NCBI GenBank assembly: GCA_021292105.1
Contig: CM037857.1
Span: 35,534,680 to 35,598,679 of the forward strand
DNA length: 64,000 nucleotides
Reading direction: 5' to 3'
Source: Anadara kagoshimensis
Lineage: Eukaryota > Mollusca > Bivalvia > Arcoida > Arcidae
The notes below the pieces were generated by a model that did no database searches, had not been told where the DNA came from, and saw only the letters and a program-made list of their open reading frames with translations. Both the position numbers and the translations under genes were made by a program. Shown here piece after piece: positions 48,290-59,592 of the stretch. Each line of letters begins with the position of its first letter. Position 1 is the first letter of the stretch.

Positions 48290-48470
48290 TAAATCAAAAA
48301 CATGAAAATTCATGTTAAAATCACATTTTCAAAGCAGATTAAAAACTTTAAAACAAGCATTTTAAGTTAAACACATAAACTTCCATCTGGGAAGTGAGGC
48401 TAGGTGCTCCGAAAGGGTCATCACCTTCTATTTAGCTGGTTACTCCGGTCATGGTATTTAAAATGACCGA
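48290..48470 (-). mobile_element. Penelope-like 3' tail
   Basis: Plus-strand AAACTTCCATCTGGGAAGTG and GGTGCTCCGAAAGGGTCATC, then TTTAGCTGGTTACTCC. Both tail hairpins are recognisable. 48471-49143 has no supported feature. Confidence 0.6.
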
Positions 48471-49137
48471 CCAATTTTTCTCGCAATATTTGCAAAAAGT
48501 TGATATTCAAACATAGATAATAAAAACAATTAATAACAGACAGCATGTATTTGGTAACAGCCAATGGAGATACGAACATGATATGACAAACTAACCAGAC
48601 AACGATGTATTACAACAGATGTGTGTGATTATAACCATTGACGGGATTCAATAACAAATTGATGTCTAGTGATGGTAATATAATACAACTATAGGTGTTG
48701 AATCATTCTGTCTTTGTCTGACTGAAGAATCAATAAACCATCACGTGTAAAAAGTACAAAAAATACTCTGGTGTTGCTTACATGAGCTGTGTAGCAATAT
48801 TCCGTATACGCTGTTAGACACCGTTTACTAATGCCTCTAGAGGGTTTTTTTTGTAATTAAGGTGTTTTTTTAAATTTACATTTGCATAAATTCTTCCATA
48901 AAATGCTGTTTAAGTGTCAAACGTCATTATAATGAATATAATTAATATCGTTGTTATAAAATAAAAATGAAACATTCAAACTCCATTTCAACATAGTTCA
49001 TTTGTAGTTTATTTATTAATAATATTTTGGGTTGATCAATGTATATCGCTGATTTGCTTCGTTTGTATTCAAAATATGAAATAAACATTCTTTTTTGTTG
49101 TTGTTTTACTTGATATTTATTATTTTACAATTTTTCA

Positions 49138-49143
<6 letters not shown>

Positions 49144-49184
<41 letters not shown>

Positions 49185-49191
49185 ACAGACA

Positions 49192-49262
<71 letters not shown>
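49144..49262. repeat. Compound (CA)n-(TA)n microsatellite
   Basis: Two long CA runs separated by a few CAGACA units, running straight into a TA run. Confidence 0.95.
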
Positions 49263-49264
<2 letters not shown>

Positions 49265-49265
<1 letters not shown>

Positions 49266-49440
49266 TGTCGTGTACATGTTATGATTTTGAACAAGTTATA
49301 ACATGTACAAAATAATCATACAAGTTATAATTTCAACGCTGCGATCACAAAAGATTTAACTTGTACAATTTTTGCCATTCTAGTTATAACTTGTACAACT
49401 TTTTTAATTAGAAAAATAATAACTTGTACAGTTTTGTTTT
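49265..49440. repeat. Cluster of ATAACTTGTACA motifs in both directions
   Basis: ACAAGTTATAA occurs twice on the plus strand (about 49290 and 49321) and TAACTTGTACA three times after that (about 49357, 49388, 49421), with ACATGTACAA between. The spacing is 30-35 bases. Confidence 0.6.
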
Positions 49441-49494
49441 TGACATGTCTCCATGTGTGTTTGTCTTATTATCTTGTATATCTGTATTAAACCT

Positions 49495-49845
49495 GTATAT
49501 TCGTTTTTATTGGAACCAAACACATTCATACTGCCAGTCTATACTTATCAGGGCTCTCAATTTGTTTATGGCCGCCATCATAATTCTTTCGATACAGATA
49601 ATGTCTCTGTTACCCTGAATATATTTGACGTTTCATAGTCCTATGTTTTTTTCAACTCTCAATATTAATTATACATGTGGTGTGTGAAGTAAGCAAAACG
49701 GGTACTGATTACGCATCTGGAGGAACCAGCCTCACTTAACCTGTATAATTTTACGTGTTTAACTTTATTTGTCACTTTTATAAGTTTTTTATTTGCCTTG
49801 GAATTGTGATTTGGACATGCATCCAAATGTTTGTTTTTGAACTTT
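49495..49845 (+). mobile_element. Penelope-like 3' end, diverged
   Basis: TTATCAGGGCTCTC, TATGGCCGCCATCATAATTC and GAATATATTTGACGTTTCAT correspond to the RT C-terminus. GGAACCAGCCTCACTTAACC and TTGTGATTTGGACATGCATC correspond to the tail. Confidence 0.6.
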
Positions 49846-50284
49846 AATACTAAGTACAGGTGCTGATAAACTTCCATACTTATAGTGACATGCCTACAAA
49901 TTGCGAATAACATTTCTTTCGCCACCATACACGCAAAACAATAATAGAAAGATACATTGGGACTAGTCTTACTATAGATGATTTATATTCCTTACAAAGT
50001 TGCAGCATTAGAGCTGAAATGCACGACAGACATTTAAAAAACATGTAAAAATATGTCAGATGTAACAGCTGGTGTATTGGGATAAGATTCAGCAAAAAAG
50101 ATTTTTTTATATCAAAATAACAAAATTTGCTTTACTTTTTGCTGACAAATCATCATCTTAATATAATATATGTCATAGTATTCCAGCCTTTTGGCAGTTC
50201 ATATAAAAGTTACGGAAGAGTAAGAAAAGTTAATTTGGAGGAAACGTTAGGCAAAGTCGTCAGGTAAGTTCTCGTTTTGTTTTT

Positions 50285-50810
50285 TAAAAGATTGAATCCT
50301 AAAATCAAAAACAAACATTTCAGTGTATGTTAATATCACTATCAAAAACACTTTGATTTTGAAAACTTGATACATTAATGTTGTGTTGAACGCAATACAT
50401 TCACGACGGGTTCTCCAGAAGGGTAACACCAAATATATCCAAGATACGTTTAAATGCATCATACTTCTCAACAATATTTTAATAACACATTAAAACGTTT
50501 TGAGCTCCTTGACACGACTGGTCCAGTCTACTTTTTCGTAAGCATCGTATCTCGTAGTATAACGTTCTTGTATTGCCAAAAAGTCGACCATAGGATTTTG
50601 GCTGTGTCACAAATGCACTATAAACAAATAAATATAAGCGGATATATTTTAGCATATAAAAGGAAAGTTGACAATAGAAAAATGAACTCGGTACGTTTGT
50701 CATACAACTTTAAATGCAGCATTCCGCGGATGTCAAAATTGATATATAAGTCAAAATATCTTTTATTTCAAACTCAAAATAATAAAATACATTCATTCAG
50801 TCATAAAATT
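50285..50810 (-). mobile_element. Penelope-like 3' end, inner end of the right arm
   Basis: Plus-strand AAAATCAAAAACAAACATTT is the tail tip, GGTTCTCCAGAAGGGTAACA the tail, and AAAGGAAAGTTGACAATAGA with TTTGTCATACAACTTTAAAT the RT C-terminus. More diverged than its mirror copy 41165-41830. Homology between the arms ends at its tip. Confidence 0.65.
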
Positions 50811-51009
50811 TAAGATTATTTATAATATAAAATAAAGATTTGATTCTTTCAGAAAAAATCTTATTGTTTTAAAATTTATTAATAGCCATTATGATAACAA
50901 ATATATTTCTACGGAACAAAATACAATTTACACACATGTACTTTATTTAAAGTTTTAAACATTTTATGCTGGTACACTCTTACAATTTTTTTATTTCTGA
51001 TTATAGATA

Positions 51010-52930
51010 AATAAACCATATTCATTATTACTAAAACCTCGTTTTTTAGAGATCGTAACCACATTTAAAAAAGAAATAACCTATTCTTGCAAGTAACAGT
51101 ATTTTATTATTTTGTTAGGATGTGACCTAATGTAGAAAATAAGTCTCAAAATCCTATTTCAAATTCACTCCAAACTGTAAATTCTGTATCCAACGAATCC
51201 ACGCATTTCAATCGATGGAACCGTCAATTTAATAGCGTCACATTCATAATTACAAATTAAGTGACGTGACTTTATCAATGGTAACAATGACCGTATTAAT
51301 ATAATTTGGTCAATATCAATTCCAAACACATTGTAAATGTAAGTATATTCATTTCCGTCCAGAACGTTTTGTACCCCTTCTTTAAATGAGTGCAGATATT
51401 GTTTTTATGTCATTTTTATTGAATTAATCAGATTTATACTAATGAATATATAATCTTACATAAATCAGATACGATAAATATTATTTTTGTATAAATGCAA
51501 CAAACTGACTGTCTTAAATAAATTCATGTCCAAATTTGAGCTTTACGGATTTTAGTAAATTATATTCTTATCATTCTTGTTTAGAAAATTATGATAAATG
51601 TCATAAACGCAAAATAATCATTTTCAAAAGATTTTAATTATTTTTATAACCTCACTAAGTTTTAGGGGCAATGGGAAATTATATTATTTCGACATATTGA
51701 AACATAATGCTGAATTGTTTTTTGTTTTTAACGTTGGTTGTGGTCAATAGCAAAAATATTCATAAAACTCTGTTCATAGCACCACTTTTACTTAAGAATT
51801 GTGAAAAACTGAATTTTTTTATTTAACAGGCCCCAGTTTCACAATCATTCCTGAGCTAAAATTTTCCTTAATTTAATCTTAGCAAATTTTGGTTATCTCT
51901 TTTTGGAACTACTGATGAATATTTTGGTCAAAACCAAATGGAAATTTTTTAATCTAGAAGTGATCTTACAAATAACACTTTAAATTTCTATATTTCTTGA
52001 AAATTAACAAAATTATTAAGATTTGAAATTTAGCAAGATTTAACTTAAGGAAAATCTTAGCTAAGGAATGATTGTGAAACCGGGACCTGGAATTTATTTC
52101 ATTGAACAGTTTGATGTTTTAAACGATCTTTAAATAAATGCAGACACGAGAACCTATCTAATCAAAGATGTTATCTCTGTATTTCGTGATTCAATAAATA
52201 AATTCAATAAAAGAAAAGCTAATAACAGTATTTTTATATAAAAAATAATTTTTGTCATATCTTATAACAATGTTTAGAATAGTTGTTTCTTTACAACCAA
52301 TAACGATATGAGAGAAGCAATATCTGCAAATTATAAACGAGGGCACATTCTGCAAGAAACTATGATTATAATGGTACATACAGTTCAACATTAATTTTAT
52401 AAATAAATTACAAGTATATGTTTAGTTCAAAATTATTAACATGAACCAATAGCGAAAAACTACATATAGTTATAAAACAAAAAATACTACAATAATTGTG
52501 TTGATAAAAACAATGAGAAAAATAATATTTTATTTCAATTCATATGTTTATAATTTATGAATCAGTTTAACAATGCACAATGCCGAATCTTTAATATTTC
52601 GAATTCATATTTTAGAAATATATATTTCTATTATAAAATTTAAATACAGCTAGATCAACAGCTTCTGATCTTCTACCTTTTCTAAGTAACATGTTTTTCA
52701 TTTTTCTTTCTAACTAGTTTACAAGACTCATCAATCCACTTTGTAACCCTACTTTTTATATTTACAGAATTTCTGGTTTTCTTAAAATATTCACAAATAT
52801 TAAACAAAAAAATACTAAACTTAGTTACAATATCAACTATGTTATATTTATTTGTTATATCGCTTTTTATATTTGCTAACATTTATTTGGTGTCACTTAA
52901 ACGCATTACAGTCACAAATTCTTTATATTT
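51010..52930 (-). repeat. Inverted duplication, right inner segment
   Basis: Reverse partner of 39530-41160. It carries a MITE (51827-52089) that the left arm lacks, and a LINE fragment at 52905-52650 matching 39518-39800. It leads through a (TA)n tract to the signal exon of copy B. Confidence 0.8.
51827..52089. mobile_element. MITE with perfect inner TIRs
   Basis: The left end is AGGCCCCAGTTTCACAATCA then TTCCTGAGCTAA. The right end is TTAGCTAAGGAATGATTGTG then AAACCGGGACCTGG. GTTTCACAATCATTCCT pairs perfectly across the element. The left arm at about 40337 holds the uninterrupted site (GAATTCCAGTTAAATAAA on the plus strand), so the ends are fixed by an empty site. ~260 bases, non-coding. 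Confidence 0.85.
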
Positions 52931-52944
52931 AGAACTGTCCTATT

Positions 52945-53000
52945 AAATATATCTATATATATATAATATATAATTATATATATATATATATATATATATA
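52945..53000. repeat. (TA)n microsatellite
   Basis: Interrupted TATATA tract just upstream of the copy B signal exon region. Confidence 0.9.
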
Positions 53001-53208
53001 CAGTCCATTCAACCATTTGCCCCAGTCTGCTTAACAGTTCGTAGATTTATCAACGATACAAAAATAACGCAAATCCTTAATTATGCTCTAACGTTTTCTG
53101 TTGGTATATACATATTTTCAGTCAAAAATTGTAATCTTCTATTTTTCATAATTATTTAGATATCAATAATTGTTTTACAGATTTTTTAGACAGATGAGTA
53201 CACGCAAT

Positions 53209-53266
53209 ATGCAACTCGGGAATCTGTTCCTATTGTTTCTTACATTCACCTTGCAACTTACATTGG
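53209..53266 (+). CDS. Signal-peptide exon, copy B
   Basis: MQLGNLFLLFLTFTLQLTL plus the first base of a Gly codon, phase 1; donor G|GTATGT at 53267. An earlier in-frame ATG at 53194 (adding MSTRN) exists in copy B but is ATC in copy A, so I place the conserved start at 53209. An acceptor TTTTACAG ends at 53180. The peptide has a short polar start and a 15-residue hydrophobic core, and joins to Gly-SSEDL after splicing. Confidence 0.7.
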
Positions 53267-54518
53267 GTATGTACGTATCTCAGTCAATATCGTTTATGCC
53301 AGTATCAAATAATACACAGAAATATCAATCCGTGTTGAAATTAAAATCCCAAACGTAAAGTAAAATCTTTGGAAACTGGCAAATCTAGTTAAATACTTGC
53401 AAGTTTTATATACACATATTACATTAACATTATTGTGATGACGGTTATGTCATTTACATATATATCATTAAGAGATTGAAGGTCATCTATATATCCGTAT
53501 GAAGTTCTATAATTTGGCAACATTTTCCCGACAAGTGTCAATGCTCTGCATAAATTCTGCTTGAAGAAAGAAACAAAGTAGAAAGAGCTGTTTTTGCCCA
53601 TTGGTATATAAACTATTTGTTCGAAAAATAATAACTCATATGTTGTCTTTTTAAAACTCGAGAATTGCGTTGATAGTATCTTTGGTTAAAAATTCAACTC
53701 TTTTTCATACTGCGTAAGATAAAGTATAAGAGTCAAAATTTGTAAATTATTTTTTAGAATCTACATTTAGTTGACACCAGATGTAGTGAAGAAAACTGCA
53801 TTTTTGCATCCATACGGCGTTGTTTATTTATAATGTTCACAAGATGAAATGCCATTTTTAAGCCCCTCCCATAAGCCATTTGTAAAGAAGCTTAAACATT
53901 GGCTTATAAGAGCTTAAAGAAGATTAAATGGTGACTTATAGTTACTTCTATCTTTAAGCTATGATTAAGCCATTTTAAGCATGGCTTTTTGGCAGTCAAA
54001 TTATAAACCAACCCTCTTTAAGCATTAATTTGCGCTTAAATATAGTTTAAAGAGAATTCCGAAAAAAAAAAAAAAAAATTTTCAGCGTGTAGGTTTCTAC
54101 ACACGAAACATAATGTTATATTTGAAAATGAATTTCTTTATATGAAAAAATATGAATTTACTAGAGGATTAAAATGTGTATTGTCTGCCTGAATTGAACA
54201 AAACCTCTTTTTTAATTGTCCGAGAGTATTTCGTATGTTAAATTCAAAATCTCAAATACTGTATATATGGTTAACATTAAATTTAAAGTTTTATACTTTA
54301 ACAATCAAATAACTCGGTACAGGTAATTAGTACGGCCAGTATTCATTATAACTTATAAAGTTATTACGACCCTGTTTAAAGGTAAAATAGCTGAATCTAA
54401 TTAACATAAGCAATATTTTTTCGGAAGTTATGTTTTGATCAACTTCATCAGTATTCAGTTTATTAAGTTTTAATAGAATAATAAGATTATAAACTGTAAA
54501 GCAAATTAGTTAAAAATC

Positions 54519-54520
<2 letters not shown>

Positions 54521-54559
<39 letters not shown>
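54521..54559. repeat. (CT)n microsatellite
   Basis: About 19 CT units, inside the intron insertion. Confidence 0.95.
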
Positions 54560-54561
<2 letters not shown>

Positions 54562-54867
54562 CTTGTTATTCATCACATCGGCATTAAGCGTATTAGTCTT
54601 CCACATTTTCTGATCACGGAAATAATTGTTGCACTTAATTGCAATACAAGGGTACCTCTGTAAGTAATGATGGCAAGTGATTTTACCTGCGGCATTTGAC
54701 TTTGATGTGCAGTTTTAATCTAAGACCAAGATACTCATGTATTTCTTTTTACCACAGATTTTGAGAGAATATTTTTTAAATATATTCATTTAACTGAACA
54801 TTTGTAGTTGTATTTTATATGCACTGTATATTTTATAAAAGTTAATAGCTTTGGCTTTTGATGAGAT

Positions 54868-54891
54868 GAGAGAGAGAGCAAAAAAAAAAAA

Positions 54892-54926
<35 letters not shown>

Positions 54927-54927
54927 A
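54868..54927. repeat. A-run plus (GA)n microsatellite
   Basis: GAGA units, a run of about 20 A, then about 13 GA units. Confidence 0.95.
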
Positions 54928-55002
54928 ATGGGGAGAGAGACATGTGGCATCGTTTGTAAATATATAATGGCAAGGTACTATTTCCACAATGTATTTGAGA
55001 GA

Positions 55003-55004
<2 letters not shown>

Positions 55005-55051
<47 letters not shown>
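55005..55051. repeat. (GT)n microsatellite
   Basis: About 23 GT units. Confidence 0.95.
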
Positions 55052-55052
<1 letters not shown>

Positions 55053-55617
55053 ACTACAAGGTCAACAGAAGACCGTGCATAATTTACACAGCGATTTTGT
55101 CCGGATCTCATATGTATACTAGTAACCAGAATTTCATATTAATGAATTTATTTATTATTTATTCATTACAATCAAACAAAGCGTTATTGTCATGATCACA
55201 TGTTATAATGTAAAATGGTAAATTCCGATTGCAAATGTTATTTTCAAAATAAGCACGATAATGGCACACACGTCTTTTTAAAAATTGTCAATGTCGATTA
55301 CAAAGTATACCAAAGTCATTTTTATAGAAAATTTGAAGGAGGCTTAAATATGGTTTAAGAATATATTTTGACTGCCAAAATAGCCTCTTTAAGCCAAGCT
55401 CAAAGGAGGCGTAAATGTCCCCTTCAAGCACCTTGAAGAGGGATTAAAGGGACCTTTAAGTCTTATTTACACTGCCTTTAGGTCCTCTTTAAGCTGGCTT
55501 TTCGTCTAGTGGTTTGTCCAGTGTTAGAATATGTATAAAGAGTTGTCCATATATATAAATATTATAATTCTACTATAAAAATTACGCCAAATGATGATTT
55601 TTGTTATTTTTTACCAG

Positions 55618-58600
55618 GTTCCAGTGAAGACCTCTCAGCTCTTGGTGAACGAATGGTTGTAAATCAGGATGAAATTAACTATAATAACATAAGCTTATAT
55701 AATTTGAAACAAGACCATAGTATAATTCTTCGCGAAACAATACTTACGACAGACAACAATGTTTATGTTGCATTCGTTACAAAAACTTGCTATTCAGCTG
55801 CAGAAAACAAAAACGTTCTCAATTGCAGATTTCTGAGAACTTATGCAAGTTATGATCAATTGCGCGATAACCCTTGTGAGAACAGACTTAGCGAAATATG
55901 TGATGAGATAGATATTTCCAAATGTTTCAAGCTTCAAAACATGACTAATAAAGGATACATACATAACCGAGGTCCAGATGAATTTGATTGTACGACATGT
56001 AATTCCTGTTGGAAATATACACATATTAACGCCAAATGTAGATTACCCACAATGCGAATAGTTAACGGATATATCATCTGTGAACTCGAATCTGAACGTG
56101 GACATAATAAACCATTGGTAGCTAAAATAGATTTAAAAACGGGACGAATTATTATAAAAAGAACATTGAACCTTGCTACATATGTATCTACCGGTGCATG
56201 TTTAAAAATACAATATGGAGATTATTTGAAGATTTGCTATGGAACAATTAACGATATATATGTTCATATAATGGTTGACAATGCTAATATTTGGTTATTA
56301 TACAATGGGGACAAAAATGGGATACTTGAACGTATAAATATGGTAACATTGTCTTCTATAAGTAACATTCAAATCGAGTCTGTTTATGAAACCATAACCA
56401 CGCATGCTTTTATTGTATCTAACAAATTCTACATGCTATCGATATCGGGGAATCAGTTGTCAATAATTAAGGCAATAGATACAAATAATCCAAGAAACAC
56501 TATGTCAACAAAAGTTACAATTTTAAACGAATTTAAACATGGTAAATACAGCTGGATGCATTATAATCCTAGACTTGGGCAATTGTTTATAAACAACCGC
56601 AAAAATGAAAAAAGAATCACTGAAATTTATCCAGTTGAAAGATGTGCATATGCATATCCAAAGTCCATAGATTTTGATGAATTACCCGTCAATCTACATT
56701 TTTTGGTCTCTTTACCCGAATGAGCTCGAATACTATAAGAACATTATCCAGATAATCAATGGTTTTTTACGAATTAAGAATCCTAAAATACTTAAAAAAA
56801 TAAGTGTCATTTTATTAGCCTGTCCATATAGAAAATGTAATAGTTCCAGCATGATGAGTTATCTAAAATGTAGGTTAAAAGATATAAGATCATTATTCGA
56901 ATCCTTTGCTGTTTATAAAAATACTGATTTTTCAACACAGCTACAGGTTCATTTCGACATGGTCAAACTATTAGAGCAAAGGCAATTTCGTCAACTGGCA
57001 AGTAAGTTAGGAGGTTTGTGGGATTTAATAAATCAAAATTTTATTGAAATTAAAAAAGAAATACATGATTTGCGTTCCACTTTAGGGACATATTTCACCG
57101 TGTTTGCAAATTTTGATTCTAAAAAATCAGCCGCAGACCTTAATTTGTTTTATTCTATTTATAATGATCTTAACAATAAACAGAATAAAATTGCATCGAC
57201 CATAACAAGAAAACTAAGAACATTATTCAAACAAGCGACAGAGTCAAGTTTTGCAGAAATTGTTGGTCAAATGGCAAATGTAGCAATTTCATGTGCAGCT
57301 TTCGTAAAACCGTTTAATTTTTTTGACAGTACAGATCAAATATTGCAACTACAAGATAGATTAGCCGATTACATGAGAGCACTTGTTAATAATGTAAAAC
57401 TTAAAAAAATCATGGTCAATTATTTTCCCCGTTTAAGAAAAATAGGCGATAGCCTCAAACCAAAAATAAGAGCAATGTCTTCCACTTTTCCAAACATAAA
57501 AAAACTGCTCAATAAGGCGATGAACAAAAGAATAAAAAGTAACGAACTTGCTAAATATGTAGACGTATTTCTAAAAGAATATGGTTCCTATCAACCAGCA
57601 TTTGAACCATCTACTATTGATGAGTATGAAGCTGTACTTGGAGCAGTTGTCAATGAATTGTGTAGAATAATCTATGCCGGGAAATCATTATCTGCAGCTA
57701 CAGCACAAGGTGTACTGGCATCAAAAGGAAGTTGTTTAGCAACAAAGATTGATGTGCAAACACTAATGGGTCTTTATAGAGATATGTATGAAAAGCAAGG
57801 TATACTCATGGAGGCATTCGCATCAGCCGTTAGGGCAACAGCCGCGCGTTTAAATGCAGAACGAATTCGGGATATAACAAATCAGATAAACACTGGACAC
57901 TTTTTACAATCAGAGATAAATTATAAATTATCTGCACTTGAAATATTATTAAATTCGTTGATTCATACGTTGCTAATTACACGAGAAGCATGCATTTTGA
58001 TAAAATATAAAAACGGTGGCGCTATGCCAAAATATTGTATAGATGTGATAGACAATGGCGGAATAGGCTCCAGTGACCAGGTTATCTCATCGAGGCTTAA
58101 CAGAGACATGTGTGACGGTGTTAATATACAAAAATATGTGTACATTCCAGCACAACAACAAGGTGTTAACTCCCGCATACCTGATGGTACAGTTGATCTG
58201 ACTCGTCTGTATCGTGGTTATGAAGTTATATTTCAGATCCCTAATAAAGACTGGCTAATTAAACATAAATGGATCTATGGTGACGACAAAGACAAGATGA
58301 TTGTTTTGAAAGAATTTGATTTATTTATCCCAGCAAACAGCACTTCTGAAATCTACGTAAAATCGACTGGAAGATATATATCACAAAATATGATCCAACC
58401 TGGAGGGAAAATATATGAATTAAATGCACCAAGATTATATCAGTACAATTTCCAATACAGTCAAGGAGGGTTTCAATGTACTCATCCAATGTTACCTAGT
58501 ACTCCGTACGAACTCCCACAGTGTCCAAAACTGCCACGGATTTGTGTTGAATCTGAGGAAAATTGAGTCATCAATCTATATATCCGTCTATTTACTCAAA

Positions 58601-58905
58601 GTTTGGGATAAAACTGTCAACAATTGGTAAGATACAGGAACCAAAGCCTACAACAAAATTTTCTTAATGGCAACTGTTACACTTTGCATTGTTGAAAACG
58701 CCGCGGCAAAACGTAAAAGGAGCAAAAAAGAGGATATAATTGTTCGAGAACCTGAAGTAGTAAAAACTAGTTTAAATCGAAGGAAACGAGTAGATGTTTG
58801 TTGTGGGAAATCAAAATGTATTATGATCCCCTCAATGCTGACCAAACGTGCAAACCTTGTCCACGGAAATCCACAGCAAAGTTTGGGGGATTATACTGTG
58901 AGTAG
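55618..58905 (+). CDS. Secreted multidomain protein, copy B, main exon
   Basis: Same gene family and exon structure as copy A. It starts after TTTTTTACCAG, giving GT of the split Gly codon and then SSEDLSALGERMVV. The frame is open to about 56692, where two single-base deletions relative to copy A (near 56692 and 56704) shift it. The second frame then runs unbroken through the helical and second beta-rich parts to 58566, including the A7 stretch (56794-56800) where copy A has A9. Further one-base losses near 58560, 58660 and 58815 break the tail that copy A keeps open. The helical part is almost identical to copy A (QLQVHFDMVKLLEQRQFRQL; AYGSYQPAFEPSTIDEYEA-type segments). Ends GGLYCE then TAG at 58903-58905. 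Function unknown; secretion is inferred from the signal exon. Confidence 0.7.
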
Positions 58906-58998
58906 TAAAACGTGGGAACTAAAACCAACTTTAAGGAATGACCTTTCCATAATGACCTTTATATAACATAAAAAGCTGAGATATTTTGTTATATATGA

Positions 58999-59004
58999 AA
59001 TAAA
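58999..59004 (+). terminator. Poly(A) signal AATAAA, gene copy B
   Basis: AATAAA about 95 bases after the stop, in a context conserved with copy A. This supports transcript ends here in both copies. Confidence 0.5.
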
Positions 59005-59060
59005 GTGTAGAGATATTCTGTAAGATTTTGTAATTTTTACTAATATAAACCGTAAAAAAT

Positions 59061-59091
59061 ACACGCACACGTACACACACACACACACACA

Positions 59092-59154
<63 letters not shown>
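59061..59154. repeat. (CA)n microsatellite
   Basis: A long CA run with a few CATACA breaks. The mirror position behind copy A holds a short GT-rich remnant at 31021-31042. Confidence 0.95.
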
Positions 59155-59157
<3 letters not shown>

Positions 59158-59227
59158 AAACAAATGAAACAAAAGCCAAGACATTATTGAGATTATTGAT
59201 TATAAAAAAGAAATGTGTAAATGAAAA

Positions 59228-59592
59228 CTCTTAGCTGCTTGCAAATATATTGTTGACTTAGGGATATTGAAAATAGCCTTATCAAGGTCCTTAGAAGTTT
59301 TATGGGCTGTCATTACACTATTGTTGATACGTTTGATGTCTCTGTGATCAGGATTGCCATGGATGGAAATGACGTCTCATAGTTCCATGTTTCTTTTACA
59401 CAATTTTATTACACACGCGGCGGGTTTAGGTACCTAAACTTGAGGTTCTTACCCTTTTGGAGCACCAGACCTCACTTCCCTGTCGGAAGTTCACGTGTCT
59501 AACCTGACTTGTCAGTTCCAAGGTTTTTACTTTGCTTCTGAATTGTGATTCGGACATGGATAAGTATGTTTGCTTTTGATTATTTCATAAAA
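59228..59592 (+). mobile_element. Penelope-like 3' end, outer end of the right arm
   Basis: TAGCTGCTTGCAAATATATT, ATGGGCTGTCATTACACTAT and TTGATGTCTCTGTGATCAGG are the RT C-terminus. TCACTTCCCTGTCGGAAGTT and GATTCGGACATGGATAAGTA are the tail. It faces 30603-30975 in the mirror arm. Confidence 0.75.

Larger units (their letters stand above)
53825..55525. mobile_element. ~1.7-kb long-TIR element in intron 1 of copy B
   Basis: The left arm (about 53835-54060) has GATGAAATGCCATTTTTAAG and TTTTTGGCAGTCAAATTATA. The right arm (about 55325-55525) has ATTTTGACTGCCAAAATAGC and CTGGCTTTTCGTCTAGTGG. The arms are imperfect inverted repeats of about 200 bases studded with CTTTAAGC motifs. The interior holds only microsatellites and AT-rich DNA. 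The uninterrupted site is in intron 1 of copy A near 34820-34850. Non-autonomous fold-back or MITE-like. Confidence 0.65.
53267..55617 (+). other. Intron 1 of copy B
   Basis: GT-AG, phase 1, about 2.35 kb against about 0.9 kb in copy A. It contains the shared antisense RT relic (53601-53419 minus: YIDDLQSLND still readable) and a TIR insertion at about 53825-55525 that accounts for the extra length. The acceptor is TTATTTTTTACCAG. Confidence 0.65.

Noticed and set aside
49106..49294. ORF of Cys/Val and Ile/Tyr repeats (also 54842-55195 and 58891-59184)
   Set aside because: Microsatellite translation.
55794..56024. Antisense ORFs inside both gene copies (also 34087-34323, 31962-32144 and 57963-58178)
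   Set aside because: Shadows of the coding strand; they match each other only because the sense copies match.
31204..58905. Viral origin for the duplicated gene
   Set aside because: It has a spliced signal-peptide exon and a conserved phase-1 intron, and no viral polymerase, capsid or integrase motifs are attached. The nearby RTs are separate retroelement relics.
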